Assembly (NCBI GenBank): GCA_022759165.1
Contig: JAEMPT010000063.1
Coordinates: 1 to 25,586, forward strand
Source of the DNA: Thermoprotei archaeon
GTDB lineage: Archaea; Thermoproteota; Thermoprotei_A; Sulfolobales; Fervidicoccaceae
Direction of reading: 5' to 3'
DNA length: 25,586 nucleotides
Under the pieces are notes generated by a model. It was not told where the DNA came from. It ran no database searches and saw only the letters and a list, made by a program, of their open reading frames with translations. Within the stretch, counting starts at the first letter, position 1. Each line of letters starts with the position of its first letter. The translations under genes and the position numbers were made by a program. Below, in pieces: positions 7,090-14,049 of this stretch.

Positions 7090-8490
7090 ATGGGAAGCTC
7101 GCCGTGTCGGAAAGCTCTGAAAAAACTGGAATCAAGGAATAAATCTGCGCTGATAGCGGCGATAATAATAATCCTTGTATTGACTGGACTGAAACTCTAT
7201 GATACCTACAATCAAGCGTCTTCGCTACAAGGCTATGTTAGCGATGAGATCTGGTATGTTCCCAGCGCTAGGCTAATAGCTAACAACCTCCTTGGCTTAA
7301 AAACTACATACGAATATGCAGAGGGTCAATACGGCTATAGCGTTCTGTTGAAAGATCAAGCCGATGTCTTGGCCTGCAAGCTAAAGGTACAATTGTATGG
7401 CGGGGAAATCATAAAGGACGACTACATAAAGAACACGGCAATAGCGGTCGCCCTTCCAAAGGGAACGTTGCCTGAAAATGTATGCGAAGGAGTAATGAAG
7501 GTCGTTCCAGGATACCCGATGCCGGACAACGAGAACGTATTTGATTATGTTAACCCGGAGCACCCACCAATCGGTAAATACATCATCGCTATTTTCATGT
7601 CTATCTTCGGCGACAGGCCAATTATTTGGAGACTGCCTGGAGTGATCGAGGCTGGGCTATTGGTAGTAATTACAGGCTTAGCCGGATGGAAGCTCTTCGG
7701 GCTATTTGGGGCAGCGATTTCCTCAGCGGTAGCTTCCTTCGATCCGCTCACTAAAAATATGGGTAGCGTTGCGATGCTTGACATACATTTAGCTTTTTTC
7801 ACAGCTCTAGGTATACTATTCTACATATATAATAGACCAATCCTTTCACTTTCCTTTATCTCTTTGTCTGGGCTGGTCAAATACAGCGGTTTCTTTTTAA
7901 TTCCGTTCATTTTCATTTATTTATGGAGGGAGGTTAGGCTTCGGCTAAGAGCAGCGATCTACGTTTTAGCATTCCCCCTTGCGTTCGCAGCCATAGTTTT
8001 CATGCCTTACATATTTTATTATGGGATATCATGGGTTATTCAGCAGTTTATGTTTGCTTTGTCTTGGCATACGGAGAGCAGGCCGCCAGGACCGCCTACA
8101 AGTACTCCGATCGAGTGGATACTCGGTTGGAGCCCGTTTTATCTCTCGTACAACCCGGACATTCCCGCATCTGGATCTCCAATCATTTATGTCCCCGTTT
8201 TTGTCGCATCTCTGATCTCGTTTCCACTATATTTCATTGAAAGGGAAAGACCTGGAAATGAGCTGAAGACCTACGGAGTTTTTCTCTCGATTCTAATATT
8301 CTTATTCATGTATACCCTGCTTTATATTATAGGAAATAAGACTCTATATAGCTTCTACTTCACACAGATAACTCCAGCCTTTTACTACTCATTTGTAGGT
8401 TCGATGCTGGTTATAGCTGGATGCTTTCCGTCCTTAAGTGAGCTGATTGAACTCGTAAAGGGCTTTTTGAAAGCGAACGCTTCCAAGTAG
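7090..8490 (+). CDS. PMT-family membrane glycosyltransferase
   Basis: This is a multi-pass membrane enzyme of the dolichyl-phosphate-mannose protein mannosyltransferase type (GT39/PMT, GT-C fold), which moves a sugar from a polyprenyl phosphate to an extracytoplasmic acceptor. After the first membrane helix (about residues 19-36) comes the hallmark acidic pair DE at 52-53 in the first external loop. The EHPPIGK motif (157-163), also typical of the family, precedes the second helix. About nine more hydrophobic segments follow. The first loop is about 125 residues long and carries two cysteines (96 and 132) that could form a disulfide. The ATG has GAGGAG only two bases away, which is too close, while ATTAAAA at about 7060 would fit a leaderless start. 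The acceptor (protein, S-layer or lipid) is unknown. Confidence 0.85.
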   Translation: MGSSPCRKALKKLESRNKSALIAAIIIILVLTGLKLYDTYNQASSLQGYVSDEIWYVPSARLIANNLLGLKTTYEYAEGQYGYSVLLKDQADVLACKLKVQLYGGEIIKDDYIKNTAIAVALPKGTLPENVCEGVMKVVPGYPMPDNENVFDYVNPEHPPIGKYIIAIFMSIFGDRPIIWRLPGVIEAGLLVVITGLAGWKLFGLFGAAISSAVASFDPLTKNMGSVAMLDIHLAFFTALGILFYIYNRPILSLSFISLSGLVKYSGFFLIPFIFIYLWREVRLRLRAAIYVLAFPLAFAAIVFMPYIFYYGISWVIQQFMFALSWHTESRPPGPPTSTPIEWILGWSPFYLSYNPDIPASGSPIIYVPVFVASLISFPLYFIERERPGNELKTYGVFLSILIFLFMYTLLYIIGNKTLYSFYFTQITPAFYYSFVGSMLVIAGCFPSLSELIELVKGFLKANASK

Positions 8491-8518
8491 GCCATTTCTT
8501 AGGGTGGAAGTAGCTTAA

Positions 8519-9367
8519 GTGTTCCTTGAACATAGAAAATTAGTATACCTAGAAATTCTACAGAAACGCGCTCAGTTGCTTCTTCGCTTTGCAAACAACG
8601 AAAATCTTGATAAAAAACGTTCACTTCAGGAGGAAGAAGGTCAAATTAAAAACCCTCCTCATTTACTAATAAGTCGAGGGAGTATCTTGATTGACCTAGG
8701 CAGCTTTGGTAAAAGCATAAGAGCAATCGTGGTAACTCATTATGGTGTTGCTGCAACTTACATGATCTCCCTCGCAGCAACAAATTTGATATCCTCGGGT
8801 ATCTTCCCTACAATATCCGAGATTTCTCCCATGAACCGAAGCCTTTTCGAGGGATTTCTAGAGAGGAGAGGGTTCAGCAGGTCAGACTACGACATTATTC
8901 AGGGACTGCCTCGCTTTGCTAAATATCCTCTGCTTATTTACTCCGTGGGTTATGACCTGAGACCAAATATCTCGGAGCTAGAGCGACTTTCTCATCAGAT
9001 CACGTTGGTGGTGACTCACGTAGGGAAATCTCTTCGCCTCGTCCTCAAGTCCGGCATTTATGAGCTGAAACGTGTAGAGGGGGACATCTTCTTGCTAGAA
9101 GACGGCTGGACTAAGGAGAGGAAATACCTGGAAATCAATAACTTCGAAGTCAAAATTGTGAACTACAGAGAAAGGAAATCGGAGAGAGACGCCCTCAAAG
9201 TACTTCTTGATGCTATGTCTGAGCAAGGAGAACTTTCTACAAAGGACGCGATCTTCGTTTTACAGGGAAAATTAAACATAAGCAGGGAAGAAGCTAGGAG
9301 AATGCTATATAGTCTTGCGCAAAATGGGAAATTGAGGCTTTTGCATGGGAAAGTCGAGCTCAGTTAG
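8519..9367 (+). CDS. Unrecognised protein with C-terminal winged-helix-like region
   Basis: I do not recognise this 282-residue protein. It is soluble, with no membrane helix. Residues 1-45 are charged and helical. About 50-110 alternate strands and small residues (SILIDLGSF, AIVVTHYG, then ISLAATNLISSGIFPTI). The spacing of Ala, Asn, Leu, Gly and Pro in the last stretch faintly recalls the AIR-synthase/HypE/ThiL fold, but the ATP-binding motifs of that family are not visible. The final 65 residues (RDALKVLLDAMSEQG ... ISREEARRMLYSLAQNG) look like a winged helix. The GTG start has a GGGTGG about 12 bases upstream and lies 28 bases after the glycosyltransferase stop, so the two may be co-transcribed. 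Confidence 0.75.
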   Translation: MFLEHRKLVYLEILQKRAQLLLRFANNENLDKKRSLQEEEGQIKNPPHLLISRGSILIDLGSFGKSIRAIVVTHYGVAATYMISLAATNLISSGIFPTISEISPMNRSLFEGFLERRGFSRSDYDIIQGLPRFAKYPLLIYSVGYDLRPNISELERLSHQITLVVTHVGKSLRLVLKSGIYELKRVEGDIFLLEDGWTKERKYLEINNFEVKIVNYRERKSERDALKVLLDAMSEQGELSTKDAIFVLQGKLNISREEARRMLYSLAQNGKLRLLHGKVELS

Positions 9368-9520
9368 GCAAAGATAATGGAACCTGACCTTCTCCATTCG
9401 ATCGGCTCCTTTCAGCATCACTTCTTTTCGGGTTTATTATCAGGCCTCCTCCCCCTCCTAAAAGGCAGAGATTCCCCTCATCTGTTCGGGATTACATCTG
9501 TAAATGGCCATTGAAAAAAA

Positions 9521-10252
9521 TCAAATTATCCCTTTTCTTCTCAGCACATTCAAGCTATCCTCTAAGACTTCCTCTGGTTGAGGCGAAGCATCGATGACCA
9601 CGATGGGAGGAAAAGTAATTGCTCTAGCGAGCCACAGATAATTTTCCCTCAATTTTTGAAATTTTTCCTTATCCTCTAAGTGTCGCAGCTGTCTATCGTC
9701 CTTCTTTTTGAGCCTTTCCCAAGCAATATTAGGGTCAACATCGAGGAGAATTACCAGGTCCGGCTCCAACGCATAGGAGTTCAAGGAAAGCACTACTTCG
9801 AGCGGTGCCCCCCTTGCGGTCTGATAGACCAGGCTGGCAAGGTAGCTCCTGTCGCCGATTATGATCCTTTTTTCTTTATCCTTCAATAGCTTTACTAACT
9901 CTGTGCTATGCATGAGTAGCCTATCTGCCGCAAATAAGTAAGCTTCTGCTATTGGGTTCATATTTGGCATTTTTGCCAGAAGAGACTTTACCTCTTCATA
10001 GAAAGGCTCCTTCACTGTCTCGCATAACTTGCCAAACATCTTGAGGCGTTGACACAGCATTGTGGAAAGAGTCGTTTTGCCAGAGCCATCTATGCCTTCT
10101 ATAGCTACGTACTTCCCCATCCTCTCGTCAACTGAAAGAAGAGAAAAATCGGGCTCTCTTAACTTGAGCCTCTCGAGCGCAGTGACCTCCCCCAAAATTG
10201 CACTGCCTGGCTTCAAAACCTTCGACTCAAAGATCTTTTCATCGAATTTCAA
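9521..10252 (-). CDS. tmk: Thymidylate kinase with N-terminal extension
   Basis: This enzyme phosphorylates dTMP to dTDP for DNA synthesis. The core is typical: P-loop GIDGSGKT at residues 53-60, the DR motif in GDRSYLASLVYQ that contacts the nucleotide, LLDVDPNIAWERL, and the Arg-rich lid around KKDDRQLRHLE. Canonical thymidylate kinases begin just before the P-loop strand, which here would be Met45 (base 10120). The reading frame nevertheless extends upstream for 44 residues to a TTG at 10252, which has a GCAGGTG ribosome-binding site eight bases before it, so the longer form is favoured. The extension (FESKVLKPGSAILGEV...) matches nothing I recognise. The gene follows dnaG by 30 bases, so primase and kinase are probably one operon. 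Confidence 0.92.
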   Translation of the reverse strand: MKFDEKIFESKVLKPGSAILGEVTALERLKLREPDFSLLSVDERMGKYVAIEGIDGSGKTTLSTMLCQRLKMFGKLCETVKEPFYEEVKSLLAKMPNMNPIAEAYLFAADRLLMHSTELVKLLKDKEKRIIIGDRSYLASLVYQTARGAPLEVVLSLNSYALEPDLVILLDVDPNIAWERLKKKDDRQLRHLEDKEKFQKLRENYLWLARAITFPPIVVIDASPQPEEVLEDSLNVLRRKGII

Positions 10253-10282
10253 TCCTAAAGCACCTGCAGTGAAGAGAAGAAA

Positions 10283-11533
10283 TTATCCCAACAGATCTCC
10301 GATGGTCAGCAGAGTTACCCCCTCTCCCCTCTTAGCAATGTTGCCTATTCTAGCTGCCACTATGAGCTTCACTCCCTTCGATGAAGCCGCATCCATTATC
10401 CTTTGGGTCACAATGCCGTCGAAAACTACAGCCCTTATCTTTCCTGCCTCGGCCTTTTCCAATTCGGCATAAAGGTCTCTGACTGGCACTCTACCGATTT
10501 TATTCCATGATTCATCGTACAGGATAGCTTCGAGCGTTCCTCTCAGCTCCGAGATCTCCTTCATAACATTCTCGGGTATTTCAACTGTTACTGGGACAGG
10601 CTGTGCTTGAATTGGGGGAACGACCTCAACTTGCTGGGGAGGCTGAGCCTCTGCGAGAACCTGCACCTGCTCTACCTCAGGTTTCTGTGGTTCATGGTAC
10701 CTCCTCTCAGCTCTATGCTCAATCTCCGCTTTGTACTGTTCTACTGGAACAGCGTTCTGCAGAGCCTGCTCAATTTCCTTTCCAACAAGGTCTTCTACCT
10801 CTTTGCCCGGGGGAGCTCTTGCTACGTAGTCTATCTTCGTAGAGTTCAGGAGAGTCCTAAGTATCAGCTCTCCTCCGTGGTCACCGTCCACAAATGCGAT
10901 TACTTTCTTCTTTTTCGCTGCTAGCTGCTTGACGCTTTCGGGTATGCTTTCCTTTGCGCCCTCAACCGCGATTGTATTACTGTATCCATAACGCAACAAG
11001 TTTAGTATATCGGCTCTCCCTTCAACGATTATTAGCTCATCGCTTTTCTCAGCATCGCTCCCGGCCGGTAGCTTTTCTGGTCCATACTCTATTATCTCGG
11101 CTGGCTTCAGCGCAGCCTGTATTTCCCTTAATAAATCCTTTATATCGGGCATCTCGCTTGCTTGCCAAGTTTTAAGGAGCTCTTTTGCCCTGTCCACAGC
11201 CTTCTTCAGCTTTTCTACCCTCAGGTCTACTATCTTGACGATTTGTATTTTTGCGGTATACGGGCCAACTTTGTCGATCGTTTCCAGCAGAGCAGCAATG
11301 AGCGCCGTCTCAACTCTATCCAAGTTAGAGGGTATCTTTATTTCTCCCTTTATTTTACCATTTACAGGCTTCAGATCTACTTGGATCCTCCCTATCCTTC
11401 CTTTATCTTGGAGTTCCCTGAGATCTAGCTCAGGAGATAGAAGCCCCTCGGTCTGCCCAAATAGGGCTCCTATCACATCGTTTTTATCTACCATACCATC
11501 TATTTCTACCTTTGCTCTTATGAGGTACTTCAT
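10283..11533 (-). CDS. dnaG: Archaeal DnaG-like primase (TOPRIM)
   Basis: This is archaeal DnaG, a TOPRIM-domain protein found with the RNA exosome and reported to have primase activity. The 416-residue protein has the conserved archaeal N-terminal domain (KYLIRAKVEIDGMVDKNDVIGALFGQTEG...). The TOPRIM core follows, with the catalytic Glu171 in IVEGRAD and the metal-binding pair Asp216/Asp218 in FVDGDHGG. A flexible linker rich in Pro, Gln, Val and Glu spans about residues 268-322. A conserved C-terminal domain of about 90 residues follows (EISELRGTLEAILYDE... to the end). The bacterial DnaG zinc-binding domain is absent, as is normal in archaea. The ATG at 11533 has GGGGATGA upstream. It is followed by tmk and preceded by a 158-base gap after tyrS. 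Confidence 0.95.
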   Translation of the reverse strand: MKYLIRAKVEIDGMVDKNDVIGALFGQTEGLLSPELDLRELQDKGRIGRIQVDLKPVNGKIKGEIKIPSNLDRVETALIAALLETIDKVGPYTAKIQIVKIVDLRVEKLKKAVDRAKELLKTWQASEMPDIKDLLREIQAALKPAEIIEYGPEKLPAGSDAEKSDELIIVEGRADILNLLRYGYSNTIAVEGAKESIPESVKQLAAKKKKVIAFVDGDHGGELILRTLLNSTKIDYVARAPPGKEVEDLVGKEIEQALQNAVPVEQYKAEIEHRAERRYHEPQKPEVEQVQVLAEAQPPQQVEVVPPIQAQPVPVTVEIPENVMKEISELRGTLEAILYDESWNKIGRVPVRDLYAELEKAEAGKIRAVVFDGIVTQRIMDAASSKGVKLIVAARIGNIAKRGEGVTLLTIGDLLG

Positions 11534-11691
11534 GCGTAATCATCCCCTACACCAGAAGGCAAGCATAATGTTGCCGGTGTAAGCGCAACTACTGGCCCTT
11601 TCTTCACCCGGAACTTGACAGAGCTTGCCCCGAGTGGATTAGGACCTTACTATTTGCTCAGAAATAGCAAAAATTAAGTTTTCTCTTGAAC

Positions 11692-12786
11692 TCAAATGGA
11701 AACATTTAGCTTATAATATGCTCCTATTTCCTCGGCAAGCCTCTTCGCTTCAGGGTTAGCCTTGAAGTAATCCCTCACCGGTTTCAGCCTCCTTGCTAGT
11801 TCTCTGGCTGTAGCTCGCTTGAGGTCCAGCGGATGGATCTTGCCTTCCAAGAACAACTTCTCCAGCTCTTGGTAGCTGTGAACTTCTATTTGGCCCCCGT
11901 GCTCCGCAGGCCTCTCTATAATCAATGTCGAATGCCCCTCATAGAACAGGATATATTTGTTTATTTCGAGGACCGGGTTGAAATCGGCAACGCCCTTGGG
12001 GCAGTAGGCGGATAGGATTTTCCTCTCTATATCATCTTCAGCGTCATGAATGAGTATCGTTGAACTAGGAACGGATTTGCTCATCTTAGACTCGGCGAGC
12101 TCCTCATCTCGAGCGCCTCCTCCTCCTGCCCTGCCTCTTCCAGTTAGTCCTGTTAGAAGGGGAGTATGTATAGCTATCACTTTCTTCTTTCTGAGCTTAT
12201 CCGCCAGCTCTCTAGCAAGCATGTGTGCCTTCCTCTGATCCATCCCTCCCAAGGCGATGTCCAGATCCATATAGAATATGTCCGACACCTGCATGAAGGG
12301 GTAGATGATCTTGCTCGCATCCAGCTCTGCCTCGTCCTCTTTCCTTCCCATTATTGTTAGAGCCCTCTTTGCCCTCGCGAGGGAAGTGCCTTTTGCTACC
12401 TTCAGGACGAGTTCCCAGTACGACTTGTCTCCCACAAGCTCTTCTGCGTCTACGAACTTTATCTTATCCGTAGGAACTCCTAAGGCCTTAAGCCCATGCC
12501 TTATATAGGACGCTGTACCTCTTATAAGCTCCAGGTTCCCGCCGAACTTATCGTTTATCATCGCGTGCCAAGTAGCTTCGAGAAGAGTGAAGCTAATGCC
12601 AGCCTCAATTAGATCCCTTACCTTGTATGCCCATATGACCCATCCTATATGGAATAGCCCGCTAGGCTCGTAGCCCAGATACCCCTTTAATCTATCCTCA
12701 GTGGCCAGCTTTTCCCTGAGCTCCTCGCTAGTTATTATCTCTTCGGTGTTTCTAGTGATTAGCTCAAGCCTTTTCTCCAAATCCAT
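11692..12786 (-). CDS. tyrS: Tyrosyl-tRNA synthetase, archaeal type
   Basis: This class I aminoacyl-tRNA synthetase charges tRNA-Tyr. Of 364 residues, the class I signatures are GYEPSGLFHIGW (HIGH variant HIGW at 46-49) and KMSKS at 234-238. The archaeal/eukaryotic TyrRS pattern YPFMQVSDIFYMDLDIALGGMDQRKAHMLAREL is clear (residues 172-205; shown here only as YPFMQVSDI and GGMDQRK). A glycine-rich insert, about 225-232, lies just before KMSKS. The C-terminal HPLDLKRATARELA segment contacts the anticodon in related enzymes. The ATG at 12786 has GGTGA seven bases upstream and begins 13 bases after the cysteine desulfurase stop, so it is part of the valS-sufS-tyrS operon. TrpRS was considered, but the GGMDQRK motif favours TyrRS. 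Confidence 0.93.
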   Translation of the reverse strand: MDLEKRLELITRNTEEIITSEELREKLATEDRLKGYLGYEPSGLFHIGWVIWAYKVRDLIEAGISFTLLEATWHAMINDKFGGNLELIRGTASYIRHGLKALGVPTDKIKFVDAEELVGDKSYWELVLKVAKGTSLARAKRALTIMGRKEDEAELDASKIIYPFMQVSDIFYMDLDIALGGMDQRKAHMLARELADKLRKKKVIAIHTPLLTGLTGRGRAGGGGARDEELAESKMSKSVPSSTILIHDAEDDIERKILSAYCPKGVADFNPVLEINKYILFYEGHSTLIIERPAEHGGQIEVHSYQELEKLFLEGKIHPLDLKRATARELARRLKPVRDYFKANPEAKRLAEEIGAYYKLNVSI

Positions 12787-12799
12787 AGTCTTTTCACCA

Positions 12800-14038
12800 T
12801 TAAATCGATTTCACATATTTAACTTTGATCTCTTCCAAAGACTTGACGAGGTAATCGATTTCTTCTTCAGTGTTATATAGATAGAAGCTAGCCCTAACAG
12901 TGCCGTCGGGAGCTCCTATAGCATAATGATACGGGTGTGCGCAATGGAGACCGGTCCTAACCGCAATATTATAGAAGTCCCCCAAAACCTTTCCAATTAT
13001 ATGCGGGTTTGTTCCTTTTACATTGAAGGCTAAAACCCCCAAATGTGAGGGAGGTATGCTTCTTGGATAGACATTCACCCAATCAAATTCGGAAAGCCTT
13101 TTTCTCAGCAACTCCACTAACCGTTTTTCATGTAAAGCTATTTCTTCTTTGCCGATCTTTTCCAAATATTCTATCGCGGCAACCAATCCAACAGCTCCCT
13201 CAACGTTCGGAGTCCCCGCCTCGAATTTAAACGGAGGCTTGTCATAAATGATTTCGCTCAGCGTTACATCGCGTATTGTCCCACCTCCCGAAACAACGGG
13301 GACGAGCTCTTCCATTATATCCAGCCTTCCATAAAGAGCCCCTATCCCAAATGGTCCAAGCATCTTGTGGCCGCTGAAAGCCAAGAAGTCAACGTTTAAC
13401 TTCTTCACGTCTATCCTCATATGCGGGGCACTCTGCGCAGCATCCATTACGACAACCGCTCCCGTTTTCGATGCAAGCGAGGAAATCTCCTCAGCTGGAT
13501 TCAGGATTCCTGTCACATTGCTTGCGTGCGGAAAGGTCACGGCAATTAAATCATCGCCCAACTTCCTTTTGAAGTCCTCCATGTCCAAATAGCCCTCCTT
13601 TGTGACCCTGATATAATCTACCTTGGCGCCTAGGATCTGAGCTCCTCTCCTCCATGGAAGCATGTTGCTATGGTGATCCATCTCAGTAAGAAGAACCCTT
13701 TTCCTTCCTCTTTTAAGTCCCCACTCGATTATTGGAATAGCAATGGATGAAATGGCTTGTGTAGTATTTTGGAAGAACATGATCTCTTCCCATCTAGAAG
13801 CTCCAATATGCTTTGCAACCACCTCATGTGCTTCTTCATAAAGCCTGTCGCTCTCCTCGCCAAGGGGATAGTGACCTCTGTGGACGTTAGCATTGGAACG
13901 AGAATAATATTCGGTGATAGCTTCAATAACCTGCCTTGGCCTCTGTGTTGTAGCAGCATTGTCCAAGTATACTAATGGCCTATCGGTATGTCTTGAAAAT
14001 ATAGGGAAGTCTTCCCTGATAGAATACGGGTCAAGCAT
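12800..14038 (-). CDS. sufS: Cysteine desulfurase, SufS/group II
   Basis: This PLP enzyme takes sulfur from cysteine as a persulfide for Fe-S cluster assembly or tRNA thiolation. The 412-residue sequence has the group II layout: YLDNAATTQRP at 24-34, MDAAQSAPH with the PLP ring Asp199, the Schiff-base lysine Lys225 in FSGHKML, and the active-site Cys366 in RTGLHCAHP, on a short loop as in SufS. The C-terminal RASFYLYNTEEEID is the conserved substrate-Arg region. The ATG start has GGTG about eight bases upstream and lies 11 bases after the ValRS stop. No SufE, SufU or SufBCD gene is nearby. Its position between two tRNA synthetase genes hints at a supply of sulfur for tRNA modification, but that is inference. 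Confidence 0.95.
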   Translation of the reverse strand: MLDPYSIREDFPIFSRHTDRPLVYLDNAATTQRPRQVIEAITEYYSRSNANVHRGHYPLGEESDRLYEEAHEVVAKHIGASRWEEIMFFQNTTQAISSIAIPIIEWGLKRGRKRVLLTEMDHHSNMLPWRRGAQILGAKVDYIRVTKEGYLDMEDFKRKLGDDLIAVTFPHASNVTGILNPAEEISSLASKTGAVVVMDAAQSAPHMRIDVKKLNVDFLAFSGHKMLGPFGIGALYGRLDIMEELVPVVSGGGTIRDVTLSEIIYDKPPFKFEAGTPNVEGAVGLVAAIEYLEKIGKEEIALHEKRLVELLRKRLSEFDWVNVYPRSIPPSHLGVLAFNVKGTNPHIIGKVLGDFYNIAVRTGLHCAHPYHYAIGAPDGTVRASFYLYNTEEEIDYLVKSLEEIKVKYVKSI

Positions 14039-14049
14039 GTTCTAACACC

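Noticed and set aside
9492..9512. Small palindromes after the tmk stop (TTACA-TC-TGTAA and AATGGCCATT)
   Set aside because: Short, no T-run or repeat elsewhere in the window; likely chance.
9368..9520. Gap between the orphan gene and tmk, with a purine-rich stretch on the minus strand
   Set aside because: No frame, tRNA, C/D box or hairpin worth reporting; SD-like AGGAGGGGGAGGAGG is followed by no usable start.
10954..11582. Plus-strand frames opposite dnaG
   Set aside because: Antisense shadows of DnaG with no motif.
12050..12508. Long plus-strand frames opposite tyrS
   Set aside because: They lie wholly antisense to a firmly assigned gene, without a ribosome-binding site or recognisable motif; shadows of codon bias.
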